Shown: piece by piece, positions 35,077 to 45,030 of the stretch
Layout: every line of letters starts with the position of its first letter
Position numbering within the stretch: the first letter of the stretch is position 1
NCBI RefSeq assembly: GCF_024168045.1
Contig: NZ_CP100126.1
Coordinates: 575,501 to 639,500, forward strand
DNA from: Dorea longicatena
Lineage (GTDB): Bacteria; Bacillota; Clostridia; Lachnospirales; Lachnospiraceae
Direction: 5' to 3'
Length of the DNA stretch: 64,000 nt
Position numbers and translations under genes: made by a program
The notes under the pieces: generated by a model
The model's input: the letters and a program-made list of their open reading frames with translations, nothing else
Database searches by the model: none
Told to the model about the DNA's origin: nothing

Positions 35077-36570
35077 ATGGAACAAAAACAAGAAAAATTT
35101 AGTACCATAGGTTACATAGCAGCCGCGTTAGGTATGTGTATTGGTACCGGTAATGTATGGCGGTTTCCGCGAGTGTGTGCGGCGAACGGAGGAGGAGCAT
35201 TTATCATAGCATGGACGATTGCAATGCTGGTATTTGCTGTACCGCTTCTTTCTACAGAGATGGCATTCGGTAAAAAGACGAGACTTGGATGTATCGGTAC
35301 ATTCCGTGATGCAGGTGGAAAGAAATATACATGGATGGGATTCTTTGTTGCAGCAGTATGTTTCTTCCTGATGAGTTATTATTGTGTACTTCAGGGATAT
35401 TGTATGAAATACGCAGTTAATTCTGTAACTTCAGCATTTAAACCGAATCTGTCAACAGAGACGACATCGGCAATGTGGACAGCATTTACAGATTCACAGG
35501 CACAGGTTATTTTATTCCATGCGATCGGATTTGCACTTGCATGTTTCATCGTTTATCAGGGAATTGCAGGTGGAATTGAAAAATTCTGTAAAGTAGCGAT
35601 ACCGGCACTGTTTATCATCCTTGTAGGATTAGCAATTTACGCAGTTACATTAAATGGAGCAAATCAGGGACTTCAGTATCTCTTTACTGTTAAGAAAGAG
35701 TATATTTTAAGCCCGAATACATGGATTCAAGCCTTCATCCAGGCAGCATGGAGCACCGGAGCCGGATGGGGATTCATTATTACATATGCGAACTACGTAG
35801 GAGAAGAGGAAGATGTTCCGACAAGCTGTCTGATCATGGGACTTGGTGATAACCTTGGAGCAATCCTCTCGGCACTGGTAGTTATCCCGGCAATCTGTGC
35901 ACTTTCAGCTACACCGGAGGCAGCGAATGAAGCACTCAGTCAGGGCAACTTCGGACTTACATTTATTTACATTTATCAGTTATTTACAACAATCCCGGGT
36001 GGAAGATTCATTTCCTTTATCTTCTTTGGATTACTTGCAATTGCAGCAATCACATCACTGTTCTCTATGATCGAAGTTGGAGTAAAATGTGTTGTTGACC
36101 TTGGATTGCCGCGGAAGAAAGCAGTGGTCAGTGTCTGCTTCGCAGGATTTTTAGTAGGATGCTTCTCATGCTGGTCACTGGTTAACATTGATAATCAGGA
36201 CTGGGTATGGGGAATCGGACTTCTGGTAAGTGGTGCCTTTATTGCAATCCTGGCATGGAAATATGGTGTGGAAAAATTACGTACACAGGAAGTAAATGCA
36301 AAAGGTGCAGATGTACATCTTCCAAAAGCATATTATACCGGATGTATGTATCTGATTCCGGTTCTGGTAGTGATCATGGTGGTTTACTGGTTATTACAGA
36401 CAAAGGAATGGTTCCCGGATACATGGCTGAATCCGTTTATTATCCAGGATAACACAGGAACTGTATTACTTCAGTTCGGAGTAGTGATCCTTGTAGGTCT
36501 CGCACTTTCCAAGTTCTTTAATACAAAGACTGCAAAGGGAGCTATGAAAGATAACGAAGCTGGAAAATAA
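35077..36570 (+). CDS. Sodium-dependent symporter, NSS family (MetP-like)
   Basis: 497 residues with about 12 membrane segments. The hallmark first helix is ALGMCIGTGNVWRFPRVCA. The substrate-binding helix 6 region shows AWSTGAGWGFIITYANYV. The start is the ATG at 35077 with GGAGG eight bases upstream; an earlier ATG at 35059 lacks a site. A 37-residue single-helix protein follows after 22 bases, as in MetP-MetS methionine/alanine importers of Corynebacterium, which suggests amino-acid import with a required small subunit. Confidence 0.93.
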   Translation: MEQKQEKFSTIGYIAAALGMCIGTGNVWRFPRVCAANGGGAFIIAWTIAMLVFAVPLLSTEMAFGKKTRLGCIGTFRDAGGKKYTWMGFFVAAVCFFLMSYYCVLQGYCMKYAVNSVTSAFKPNLSTETTSAMWTAFTDSQAQVILFHAIGFALACFIVYQGIAGGIEKFCKVAIPALFIILVGLAIYAVTLNGANQGLQYLFTVKKEYILSPNTWIQAFIQAAWSTGAGWGFIITYANYVGEEEDVPTSCLIMGLGDNLGAILSALVVIPAICALSATPEAANEALSQGNFGLTFIYIYQLFTTIPGGRFISFIFFGLLAIAAITSLFSMIEVGVKCVVDLGLPRKKAVVSVCFAGFLVGCFSCWSLVNIDNQDWVWGIGLLVSGAFIAILAWKYGVEKLRTQEVNAKGADVHLPKAYYTGCMYLIPVLVVIMVVYWLLQTKEWFPDTWLNPFIIQDNTGTVLLQFGVVILVGLALSKFFNTKTAKGAMKDNEAGK

Positions 36571-36592
36571 TAGTAGAAAGAAGGTATGAACT

Positions 36593-36706
36593 ATGACGAT
36601 GGATGCAATTATTATGATGGTGATTACACTGGTTGGATATATTGGCGGATTTAGTTATTTCATGATACGTGTATTTAAAAAAGAAAGAAGTAAATCCAAA
36701 GAGTAG
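36593..36706 (+). CDS. Small NSS transporter subunit (MetS-like), 37 aa
   Basis: Short ORF MTMDAIIMMVITLVGYIGGF... ending SYFMIRVFKKERSKSKE, i.e. one membrane helix and a basic tail. AGAAAGAAGG precedes the ATG by about six bases, and it sits 22 bases after the symporter. This matches the NSS small-subunit pattern (MetS). It is easily missed because of its size. Confidence 0.75.
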   Translation: MTMDAIIMMVITLVGYIGGFSYFMIRVFKKERSKSKE

Positions 36707-36780
36707 CTATCGAATGAGGAAGGAATAAAGGGTAGTATGATAGATTAGACGACGTTCTGATTGAAATGAATACATAACCG

Positions 36781-36840
36781 AACAGACCGGAGCCGGATTC
36801 TTGTCAGATGTGACAGGATTCCGGCTCCGGTCTGTTATTT
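36781..36840 (+). terminator. Terminator after the NSS pair
   Basis: AACAGACCGGAGCCGGA pairs perfectly with TCCGGCTCCGGTCTGTT, with an inner TGTCA/TGACA extension, then ATTT. Confidence 0.88.
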
Positions 36841-36846
36841 GGATGC

Positions 36847-36896
36847 TTGACAGATCTGTGAATAAGAGGTAAAATACATATACCCGGTAAGGGTAT
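36847..36896 (+). promoter_or_regulatory. csoR-copA promoter and CsoR operator
   Basis: TTGACA (36847-36852) and TAAAAT (36870-36875) have a 17-base spacer. ATACCC-GGTAA-GGGTAT (36880-36896) right after the -10 is the G/C-tract palindrome bound by CsoR repressors. Confidence 0.85.
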
Positions 36897-36919
36897 GAGA
36901 ACCGAGAAGGAGAAGATAT

Positions 36920-37234
36920 ATGGAGGATAAAAATATAGACAAAGGATGCTGTTGCCACACGTCCAAGCATCGTTCGGAAAAAGAATACAAAGATCTGATG
37001 AACCGCTTAAGCCGGATAGAAGGACAGGTGCGAGGAATCAAGGGTATGCTGGAGAAGGATGCCTATTGTCCGGAGATCCTGGTACAGGTGTCGGCAGTGA
37101 ATGCGGCATTGAACAGTTTCAATAAAGTATTACTGGCGAATCATATCCGTACCTGCGTGGCGGATGATATCAGAGAAGGAAAAGATGAGACGGTTGATGA
37201 GTTGGTAAAGGTTCTGCAGAAACTGATGCGGTAA
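36920..37234 (+). CDS. csoR: Copper-sensing repressor, CsoR family
   Basis: 104 residues, all-helical. The conserved Cys-His-Cys copper site is YCPEILVQV with LLANHIRTCV, and the DNA-contact region is RLSRIEGQVRGIKGML. The N-terminal CCCH stretch may add metal affinity. Copper(I) binding should release the operator at 36880-36896 and allow copA expression. GAAGGAGA precedes the ATG. First gene of the csoR-copA operon. Confidence 0.94.
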   Translation: MEDKNIDKGCCCHTSKHRSEKEYKDLMNRLSRIEGQVRGIKGMLEKDAYCPEILVQVSAVNAALNSFNKVLLANHIRTCVADDIREGKDETVDELVKVLQKLMR

Positions 37235-37272
37235 ACAATAAGAAATAAGATGACAGGAGGAAACAGACAACG

Positions 37273-39810
37273 ATGATACAATATATTGTAACCGGTATGA
37301 GCTGCGCAGCCTGCAGCGCAAGAGTGGAAAAAGCAGTTTCAAAAGTACCGGGGGTAACATCCTGCTCAGTGAGTCTCCTTACAAACTCTATGGGAGTAGA
37401 AGGTACTGCAACGGAACAGGAGATCATTAAGGCAGTCAAAGATGCCGGATATGGAGCGTCAAAAAAAGGAGAAGGAGCAGCGAAGGCGCAGCCGGCACAG
37501 GCTTTGGCCGGAGAGGATATGCTAAAAGACAGAGAGACGCCGGTACTAAAGAGACGTCTGATCGCATCGGTGGGATTTCTGATCGTCCTTATGTATTTCT
37601 CCATGGGACATATGATGTGGGGCTGGCCGGTTCCGGGATTCATGAAAGACAATCATGTAATGATGGGACTGTTACAGATGCTTCTGACGATTGCAGTCAT
37701 GGTGATCAACCAGAAGTTTTTCATCAGTGGATTCAAAGGACTGATCCACCGGGCACCGAATATGGATACCCTGGTGGCACTTGGATCCGGAGCGTCTTTT
37801 GTATACAGTACGTATGCACTGTTTGCAATGACAGATGCGCAGATGCATGGGGATATGGATGCAGTAATGTCTTATATGCATGATTTTTATTTTGAATCAG
37901 CAGCTATGATCCTTGCACTGATCACGGTCGGAAAGATGCTGGAGGCAAGATCAAAAGGAAAGACGACCGATGCATTAAAAGGACTGATGAAGCTTGCGCC
38001 AAAGACAGCGGTTGTGATCCGTGGAGAAAAAGAAGTTCAGGTATCGATCGAACAGGTACAAAAGGGAGATTGCTTTGTTGTAAAACCGGGAGAGAATATT
38101 CCGGTTGACGGAGAAGTCATAGAAGGAAACAGTGCAGTCAATGAATCTGCTCTTACAGGTGAAAGTATTCCGGTAGATAAGGCTGTCGGTGATAAGGTAT
38201 CAGCCGCAACCGTAAATCAGTCCGGATATCTGAAGTGCCGTGCGACCAGAGTCGGCGAGGATACGACACTTTCGCAGATTATTCAGATGGTAAGTGATGC
38301 GGCTGCAACGAAAGCACCGATCGCAAAGATTGCGGACCGTGTATCCGGTGTATTTGTGCCAATGGTTATCACAATTGCAGTGCTCACAATTATTGTATGG
38401 CTGATCGCAGGACAGAGTATTGGTTTTGCGTTATCCAGAGGAATTGCGGTGCTGGTGATCAGCTGTCCATGTGCACTTGGACTTGCAACACCGGTAGCAA
38501 TTATGGTCGGAAATGGAATGGGTGCCAGAAATGGTATTATGTTCAAGACAGCAGTTTCACTGGAAGAGACTGGAAAGATGCAAATTGTTGCGCTGGATAA
38601 GACCGGTACGATCACAAGTGGAGAACCGAAAGTGACAGATATCATTCCGGCAGCGGGAGTGACAGAAGATACCTTATTAAAATGTGCGTATGCACTGGAG
38701 AATAAGAGTGAACATCCACTGGCAAGAGCAATCCTTGAAAATGCAAAAGAGGAAAATGCCGGCATCGAAGAAGTTACCGGATTCCAGGCTCTTCCGGGTA
38801 ACGGCCTGACAGCCATATTGGATGACCATACATTATATGGAGGAAATTATACATTTATCAGCAGTAAGGTATCCGTTGATGGAGATATCCAGAAGAAGGC
38901 AGAGAAACTTGCCGAAGCAGGTAAGACACCATTATTCTTTGGAAATGAAGACCGTTTATTAGGTGTAATTGCAGTGGCGGATGTCATCAAAGAAGACAGC
39001 CCGCAGGCAATCAAAGAATTACAGAACATGGGAATCCATGTAGTCATGCTGACCGGAGATAACGAACGTACTGCAAAAGCCATCGGACAGCAGGCCGGAG
39101 TTGATGAAGTGATTGCAGGCGTACTTCCGGAAGGAAAAGAGCAGGTGATCCGTAAGCTGAAAGAAAAAGGAAAAGTTGCGATGGTCGGGGATGGTATCAA
39201 CGATGCACCGGCACTTACAAGAGCCGATATGGGTATTGCGATCGGAGCCGGAACGGATGTTGCGATCGATGCGGCAGATGTTGTTCTGATGAAGAGCCGG
39301 TTAAGTGATGTGCCGGCAGCAATCCGCATGAGCCGTGCGACACTCCGTAATATTCATGAGAACCTGTTCTGGGCATTCTTCTATAATATTATCGGAATCC
39401 CGCTTGCGGCTGGTGTATGGTATCCGCTGTTCGGGTGGAAATTAAATCCGATGTTCGGTGCGGCAGCCATGAGTTTATCAAGCTTCTGCGTAGTATCGAA
39501 CGCATTGAGATTGAATCTTTTTAAGATGTATGATGCATCAAAAGATAAAAAATTAAAAGCCAAAAAAGAAAAAAAGAGATCCAAGAAGGAGGACAAGACA
39601 ATGAAAAAAATAATGCATATTGAGGGAATGATGTGTGGACACTGTGAGGCAGCTGTAAAGAAAGCACTGGAAGCACTTCCACAGGTAGATGAAGCAGTTG
39701 TAAGCCATGAGGCAGGAACAGCAGAGCTGACATTAAATGCAGAGATCGCAGATGATGTGCTGAAGAAGACAGTAGAAGACAAGGATTATACGGTGACATC
39801 TGTGGAATAA
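37273..39810 (+). CDS. copA: Copper P1B-type ATPase with fused C-terminal CopZ domain
   Basis: 845 residues. Order: N-terminal HMA domain ([15 protein letters not shown], residues 10-24), membrane helices, TGES loop, CPC motif [11 protein letters not shown], phosphorylation Asp442 in DKTGTIT, HP motif [20 protein letters not shown], then a lysine-rich linker and a second HMA domain at the very C-terminus ([15 protein letters not shown], residues about 785-845). A C-terminal HMA is uncommon. The codon for residue 777 is an ATG at 39601 with a perfect AAGGAGG (39586-39592) eight bases upstream, so a free 69-residue CopZ-like chaperone may also be made. Exports Cu(I). Confidence 0.95.
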   Translation: MIQYIVTGMSCAACSARVEKAVSKVPGVTSCSVSLLTNSMGVEGTATEQEIIKAVKDAGYGASKKGEGAAKAQPAQALAGEDMLKDRETPVLKRRLIASVGFLIVLMYFSMGHMMWGWPVPGFMKDNHVMMGLLQMLLTIAVMVINQKFFISGFKGLIHRAPNMDTLVALGSGASFVYSTYALFAMTDAQMHGDMDAVMSYMHDFYFESAAMILALITVGKMLEARSKGKTTDALKGLMKLAPKTAVVIRGEKEVQVSIEQVQKGDCFVVKPGENIPVDGEVIEGNSAVNESALTGESIPVDKAVGDKVSAATVNQSGYLKCRATRVGEDTTLSQIIQMVSDAAATKAPIAKIADRVSGVFVPMVITIAVLTIIVWLIAGQSIGFALSRGIAVLVISCPCALGLATPVAIMVGNGMGARNGIMFKTAVSLEETGKMQIVALDKTGTITSGEPKVTDIIPAAGVTEDTLLKCAYALENKSEHPLARAILENAKEENAGIEEVTGFQALPGNGLTAILDDHTLYGGNYTFISSKVSVDGDIQKKAEKLAEAGKTPLFFGNEDRLLGVIAVADVIKEDSPQAIKELQNMGIHVVMLTGDNERTAKAIGQQAGVDEVIAGVLPEGKEQVIRKLKEKGKVAMVGDGINDAPALTRADMGIAIGAGTDVAIDAADVVLMKSRLSDVPAAIRMSRATLRNIHENLFWAFFYNIIGIPLAAGVWYPLFGWKLNPMFGAAAMSLSSFCVVSNALRLNLFKMYDASKDKKLKAKKEKKRSKKEDKTMKKIMHIEGMMCGHCEAAVKKALEALPQVDEAVVSHEAGTAELTLNAEIADDVLKKTVEDKDYTVTSVE
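39586..39810 (+). CDS. copZ: Internal in-frame start: free CopZ-like copper chaperone
   Basis: Within copA, AAGGAGG (39586-39592) and ATG (39601) would yield [20 protein letters not shown]... of 69 residues, the size and sequence of a stand-alone CopZ. Upstream codons encode the lysine-rich linker [12 protein letters not shown], where a perfect site is partly forced by AAG/GAG codons, so chance cannot be excluded. The coordinates include the site. If used, the cell makes both the long and the short product. Confidence 0.45.
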   Translation, partial: KEDKTMKKIMHIEGMMCGHCEAAVKKALEALPQVDEAVVSHEAGTAELTLNAEIADDVLKKTVEDKDYTVTSVE

Positions 39811-39912
39811 TCTATGATTTCTTATATACAGAGTATACTTTTTATTTGAAGCATCCAAAGAACACTGCTATACTTAATTATAAGTATCATAACGAGGAAG
39901 GAACGAAAGTTA

Positions 39913-41400
39913 ATGAGAAAGAGTGGAATGTTAATGCCGGTCTCTGCACTTCCGGGGGCATATGGAATCGGATGTTTTTCAAAAGAAGCGTATGAATTTG
40001 TAGATATATTAAAAGAAGCAGGACAGAAATTGTGGCAGATCCTGCCGCTTGGACAGACAGGATACGGTGATTCACCGTATCAGTCTTTTTCAACATTTGC
40101 GGGAAACCCGTATTTTATCGATCTGGAGACGCTGATCGAGGATGAACTTCTGACAAAAGAAGAGTGTGACCAGGCAGATTTCGGAGAGAATGAAGAAGAA
40201 ATCGATTATGAAAAAATATATAATGCAAGATTTAAAGTATTAAAGCTTGCATATAAAAGAGCCAAAAAGAACGGATTGATGGAAAGTAAGGCATACCGTA
40301 CTTATCTGGAAGAAGAAAAAGCATGGCTTGCGGATTATGCATTGTATATGGCAGTGAAAGATTCATTTGACGGAAAAAGCTGGGATCAGTGGGAGGAAGA
40401 CATCAGGCTGCGTAAGCCGGAAGCAATTGCGGCATATCAGGAACAATTAAGTGCAGAGATTGATTTTTATGAATTTCTGCAGTATCTGTTCGCCGGACAG
40501 TGGGCCGGACTGAAAACATATGCCAATGAACAAGGCATTGAGATTATCGGGGATATCCCGATCTATGTAGCATTTGACAGTGCAGATACCTGGGCGAATC
40601 CGAAGCTGTTCCAGTTAGATGAAGAGAATCTGCCGGTTGCGGTAGCGGGATGTCCGCCGGATGCATTTTCGGCAACCGGGCAGTTGTGGGGGAATCCATT
40701 GTATGCATGGGATTACCATAAGAAGACAGGCTATGACTGGTGGATGAAGCGGGTGGCCTGCTGCTTTAAATTATATGACATCATCCGTATCGATCATTTC
40801 CGTGGGTTTGATGAATATTATGCAATCCCGTATGGAGATGAGACGGCAGAGAATGGTGAATGGATGCCGGGACCGGGCATGGATCTGTTCCTTAAGATGA
40901 AGGAAACATTAGGTGACCTTCCGATCATTGCGGAAGATCTGGGATTCCTGACGGATACGGTGAGACAATTGTTAAAAGACAGTGGTTATCCGGGAATGAA
41001 AGTACTGGAATTCGCATTTGTGGCAGGAGAGGACAGTGATTATCTTCCACATAATTATGATAAAAACTGTGTAGTTTATACGGGAACCCACGATAACGAT
41101 ACCCTTCAGGGATGGTATCAGACACTTTCCGAAGAAGATAAAGAGATGACAAAGGAATATCTGAATAATCCATATACTCCGGATGAAGAAGTACACTGGG
41201 ATTTCATAAGTCTGGCGATGAGAAGTGTGGCAGATACGTGCATCATTCCGGTACAGGATTATCTGGGACTTGGTAATAAGGCAAGAATTAATATGCCATC
41301 TACACTCGGCGGTAACTGGATGTGGAGAATGAAAAAAGGCGCATTTACAGATGAACTGATCAAGAAGATCAGAAAAACGACAGAAGTCTGCGCAAGATAA
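39913..41400 (+). CDS. malQ: 4-alpha-glucanotransferase (amylomaltase)
   Basis: GH77 enzyme, 495 residues. Seen are LPGAYGIGCFSKEAY, QILPLGQTGYGDSPYQSFS, DIPIYVAFDSADTWAN, IIRIDHFRGFDEYYAIP (nucleophile Asp in RIDHFR), the acid/base in IIAEDLGFLT and TGTHDNDTL. It disproportionates maltodextrins, releasing glucose, in the cytosol. GAGGAAGGAA precedes the ATG. It stands alone between the copper locus and a terminator. Confidence 0.96.
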   Translation: MRKSGMLMPVSALPGAYGIGCFSKEAYEFVDILKEAGQKLWQILPLGQTGYGDSPYQSFSTFAGNPYFIDLETLIEDELLTKEECDQADFGENEEEIDYEKIYNARFKVLKLAYKRAKKNGLMESKAYRTYLEEEKAWLADYALYMAVKDSFDGKSWDQWEEDIRLRKPEAIAAYQEQLSAEIDFYEFLQYLFAGQWAGLKTYANEQGIEIIGDIPIYVAFDSADTWANPKLFQLDEENLPVAVAGCPPDAFSATGQLWGNPLYAWDYHKKTGYDWWMKRVACCFKLYDIIRIDHFRGFDEYYAIPYGDETAENGEWMPGPGMDLFLKMKETLGDLPIIAEDLGFLTDTVRQLLKDSGYPGMKVLEFAFVAGEDSDYLPHNYDKNCVVYTGTHDNDTLQGWYQTLSEEDKEMTKEYLNNPYTPDEEVHWDFISLAMRSVADTCIIPVQDYLGLGNKARINMPSTLGGNWMWRMKKGAFTDELIKKIRKTTEVCAR

Positions 41401-41410
41401 ACATAACAGG

Positions 41411-41499
41411 AAACAAAAAGAAAACACAATATTCAAACGAAGGATTCACTGAGAAGGGAATGGAAACGTTTTGGATATTGTGTTTTTCTTTTTGTTTTG
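41411..41499 (+). terminator. Terminator after malQ
   Basis: AAACAAAAAGAAAACACAAT with the following ATTCAAACG pairs with CGTTTTGGATATTGTG and TTTTTCTTTTTGTTT, a long A/T-flanked stem with a roughly 25-base loop. Confidence 0.75.
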
Positions 41500-41662
41500 T
41501 ATATGCCAAAACCTCTGATTTTTCATAAAAGTATAATTTTTGATATAAAAAGTATGATTTTTGCATAACAGATATGATTTTTGGTAAAGAAAAAGTATAA
41601 AAAATTATAGAATGAGACTGTAATATGTTAAGATGGTATTAATAAAAGGTATGAGGTGTACT

Positions 41663-43255
41663 ATGGGGTTGTTAAAACTGGTGATCGTAGATGATGAGCC
41701 GATCCTGCTGGAGGGTCTGGTAAAGACGTATGACTGGAACGGTATGGGATATGAGGTGGTTGGTTTTGCGCAGAGCGGAGAGCAGGCGTTAAAGGTAATA
41801 CGCGAAAAAAAACCACACGTAGTGCTGACAGACATCAGGATGAAACAGATTTCCGGACTTATGGTAATGGAAGAAATCAAGAAAGAGAACCCGGAGTGTC
41901 AGTTCGTGGTATTAAGTGCATACAGGGATTTTGAATATGCGAAGAAGGCATGTGATCTGGGGGCATTCGCATATCTTCTGAAGCCGATTGAAGATGAAAA
42001 ATTACAGGCGACGATGACAGATGTCGGTAAAATCTGTGAAGATCAGATCAGAAATGAGGAAAAGTATGACCGCTGGGAGAGACTTCTGAAAAAGGACGGA
42101 GATGGATTTTTGCAGGTTGTCGTGCAAAAATATGTCCAGAACCGGCTGCCGGAAGAAAAAGTAGATGAAGTCTTCCATACGCTGCAGGATGTCATGAAGG
42201 AAGGGGACCGGTTTATTACAGTATATGCAGATCTTGATCTGGCCTATAAGATTACCAATGAACTGGAATATGAAGCCTCGAGATTTTCCATGGTCAGAAT
42301 GATTGAAGAAAAGATCGCAGAGAGATTCACATACTGGAAATTCGAGAGTGAAGAAGGACATCGTACATTTATTATAAAGACGCAGGAGAACACAGCGGTA
42401 CATGAATTGAAAGAACTGCTGGAAGAGGTAAAAAAAGAAGAGAACAGCCCGGTTATTGCAGCAATATCCAAACCATATAAAGGGATCCGCGGAATCAGAA
42501 GAAGTTTTGAAGAAGCACAGAGATTGTTCGCTGTTACAAATGCATCCGGAGCGGGAGTATTTACAATCCCGGAGACTGTTGAAGAAAAAGAGGAAAGCCC
42601 ATATCCGGCGGAGGCAGAGATGATGGTGGTCAACAGCGTGCGGAAGAACGACGCCGTACAGTTAAAGCAGGCATTTGTACATTTTATTTACCAACTGCCA
42701 CACAGAGAAGAACTGCAATGCCAGTATATGCACAAGATCATGGTAAAGACAGAATTCATGTTAAAAGACAGTTACGGGATGGACGAATCACTGAATCAGC
42801 AATTTGAAAATTATTATTCGAATATGAGAAACTTAAAGGCGGCAAAAGCGGTGGATGTCTGTTATAAGATTCTGGGAACTGCTATTGAAAAAAGACTGGA
42901 AAATGCAGAGAAGAAAGAGAATAAAGGATCAAAAGAATACATTGCAGCGGCTGTGGCATATATAGATGAACATCTGGATAATGAAGATCTTTCGATTGTA
43001 TCAGTGGCGACACATGTATATCTGAATCCGGTATATTTTGGACGGGTATTCAAGAATACCTTTCATATGACATTCAAACAATATCTGTTGCAGCGTAGAA
43101 TGGAGCTGGCAAAGAGACTGCTGGAAGACGGAAGAACCAGCATCGGTAATATCTGCGAGCAGGTCGGAATCAGTAATCCATCCTATTTTTCACATTTGTT
43201 TAAAGAATATACAGGACAGCTTCCGAGAGATTACAAAAGGGAATATGAAGTATGA
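41663..43255 (+). CDS. Response regulator with AraC-type output (YesN-like)
   Basis: 530 residues. N-terminal receiver (LVIVDDEPILLEGL, phospho-Asp in VLTDIRMKQ, switch residues VLSAYRDFEYA and LLKPI), a long middle region, and a C-terminal AraC double helix-turn-helix (LSIVSVATHVYLNPVYFGRVF and IGNICEQVGISNPSYFSHLFKEYTGQLPRDYK). The start is the ATG at 41663 with GAGGTG upstream; the longer frame from 41633 is unlikely. It overlaps the kinase gene by four bases (ATGA). Such pairs control sugar importers, probably the ABC system starting at 46419. Confidence 0.93.
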   Translation: MGLLKLVIVDDEPILLEGLVKTYDWNGMGYEVVGFAQSGEQALKVIREKKPHVVLTDIRMKQISGLMVMEEIKKENPECQFVVLSAYRDFEYAKKACDLGAFAYLLKPIEDEKLQATMTDVGKICEDQIRNEEKYDRWERLLKKDGDGFLQVVVQKYVQNRLPEEKVDEVFHTLQDVMKEGDRFITVYADLDLAYKITNELEYEASRFSMVRMIEEKIAERFTYWKFESEEGHRTFIIKTQENTAVHELKELLEEVKKEENSPVIAAISKPYKGIRGIRRSFEEAQRLFAVTNASGAGVFTIPETVEEKEESPYPAEAEMMVVNSVRKNDAVQLKQAFVHFIYQLPHREELQCQYMHKIMVKTEFMLKDSYGMDESLNQQFENYYSNMRNLKAAKAVDVCYKILGTAIEKRLENAEKKENKGSKEYIAAAVAYIDEHLDNEDLSIVSVATHVYLNPVYFGRVFKNTFHMTFKQYLLQRRMELAKRLLEDGRTSIGNICEQVGISNPSYFSHLFKEYTGQLPRDYKREYEV

Positions 43256-45030
43256 AAAAAAGTAAAATGTCAGGAATCCAGAAAAAGTATCTGAAGTATA
43301 TGTGTACGCTTCTGATACTGGCACTGGTTCTTTCCAGCATCTGTGTATGGACTTATGTCAGACGGAATATGACAGATGTGATTGTGGATAAGTATGAATT
43401 CATGAATGAGAAGATGGGGATAGCCCTGGATAATCTGTACCGGAAGACGGATGCCGTGACAGCGGAAATCATCCTGGAAAATGATGTGCAGAAGAGTCTG
43501 AAGAATAAAGAACTGCAGGAAGTAGAGAAGAATGCACTGAGCAAATATTTTGCATATATAGATCTAAATCATGTCGCTGATTACTGCTACATTGATAATA
43601 AAAGAAATGTTTACGCAAAATCCTATTCCCAGATTGGTTATTCGGATTTTCAAAGCAGCGGTCTGCGTGAGAAAATGGGGGATGAGTATGCGAAGACGCA
43701 GTGGATATGGACCCGGGATTACCTGTTTGGTACGGGGAACGAAGCTTTGTTTATCGGAAGATATGTGAACAGTATGGATTACGCACACGAACCTGGAATC
43801 GTGTATCTGAAGATGAATCAACAGTTTCTGGAAAGTGTTATGGATAAAGACAGGAAGATTGCAAAAGATGTTGCAGTGGGAATCATAAGTCCGGAAGGAA
43901 AGACTTGCATCCGGCAGGAACCGGAAGATCTCAGTATCGAAAAAAGGACAATGAAGAAGATTACGGAACTGACCAGAACGAAAAAATCCGGTGTGATCGT
44001 GCGGGGAAAAAAGATAGAAGGCGGGATTTTACAGGCATACCGGCAGGAAGAGACAGGGATGGTGATCTTTACACTGGTGCCGGATATGGTATTGAATCAG
44101 GGAATGATGCAGATATTGATCGTATTACTCACTATCTATGCGGTGATCGCAGTGTTGGCGTTTGTATTAAGTCTTTATGCATCACAGACATTTACCCGGC
44201 CGATCAGACAGATCAGTGATGCCATGACAAGTTTTGATGGAAATGATTTTACACATACCATTCAGATCCATACGGATACAGAACTGGATAAGATCGGGCA
44301 TGCCTATAACGAGATGTTAAAGAATATCGAAGAGTTCCAGAACGAGGTCAAGAATCAGCAGAAAGAACTAAGAATCAGTGAGATGAATACGCTGATCAGC
44401 CAGATCAATCCGCATTTTCTCTATAATACTCTGGATACCATCTATATGCTGGCGCGGATCAACGGGGAAGAGAAGACGATGAAGATGATACAGGCACTGT
44501 CAAAGTATCTGCGTCTGTCACTGAGCAAAGGACGTGAGATTGTGACAGTAGAAGACGAGCTGGAAAATGTAAAAAGTTATATGGAGATTCAGCAGATCCG
44601 CAATGAGAATCTGTTCCGTTATGAGATCGAATGTGCAGAAGAACTGAAAACAAGGTGGATATTAAAGCTGATCTTACAGCCAATTGTGGAAAATGCAGTC
44701 AAATATGGATTTTGTGATATCTTCGAAGGCGGTCTGATAAGGATCAGTGTCACTGAACAGGCAGGACAGCTTACTTTCAGTGTCTATAATAACGGAACTC
44801 CGATGGAAGAGCAGATGGCGGAGAAGTTAAACGGACTGTCAGAGATACCGGTATCAAAAATGAAAGACAGTTTTGAAGACAAAAAACATGGTTACGGTGT
44901 GATAAATATCATTACGCGACTGCGGTTAAAGTATGGGGAGGATGTGAGATTTTTCTATGAATCGGATACAAATGGAACCGTCTGTGTTATCCAGATCCCG
45001 GATGACGGGAAAGAAAACTGTGAACAGTAG
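43252..45030 (+). CDS. Sensor histidine kinase, YesM-like
   Basis: 592 residues. Membrane helix near residues 12-32 and another near 285-310, with an extracytoplasmic sensor domain between; then HAMP (FTRPIRQISDAMTSFDGND), a coiled coil and the His_kinase domain with QINPHFLYNTLDTIYML (phospho-His) and the ATP-binding region LQPIVENAVKYG followed by HGYGVINI. Starts inside the last codon of the regulator (ATGA overlap), so the pair is translationally coupled. The solute-binding lipoprotein gene overlaps its 3' end, hinting that ligand sensing involves a binding protein. Confidence 0.94.
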   Translation: MKKSKMSGIQKKYLKYMCTLLILALVLSSICVWTYVRRNMTDVIVDKYEFMNEKMGIALDNLYRKTDAVTAEIILENDVQKSLKNKELQEVEKNALSKYFAYIDLNHVADYCYIDNKRNVYAKSYSQIGYSDFQSSGLREKMGDEYAKTQWIWTRDYLFGTGNEALFIGRYVNSMDYAHEPGIVYLKMNQQFLESVMDKDRKIAKDVAVGIISPEGKTCIRQEPEDLSIEKRTMKKITELTRTKKSGVIVRGKKIEGGILQAYRQEETGMVIFTLVPDMVLNQGMMQILIVLLTIYAVIAVLAFVLSLYASQTFTRPIRQISDAMTSFDGNDFTHTIQIHTDTELDKIGHAYNEMLKNIEEFQNEVKNQQKELRISEMNTLISQINPHFLYNTLDTIYMLARINGEEKTMKMIQALSKYLRLSLSKGREIVTVEDELENVKSYMEIQQIRNENLFRYEIECAEELKTRWILKLILQPIVENAVKYGFCDIFEGGLIRISVTEQAGQLTFSVYNNGTPMEEQMAEKLNGLSEIPVSKMKDSFEDKKHGYGVINIITRLRLKYGEDVRFFYESDTNGTVCVIQIPDDGKENCEQ

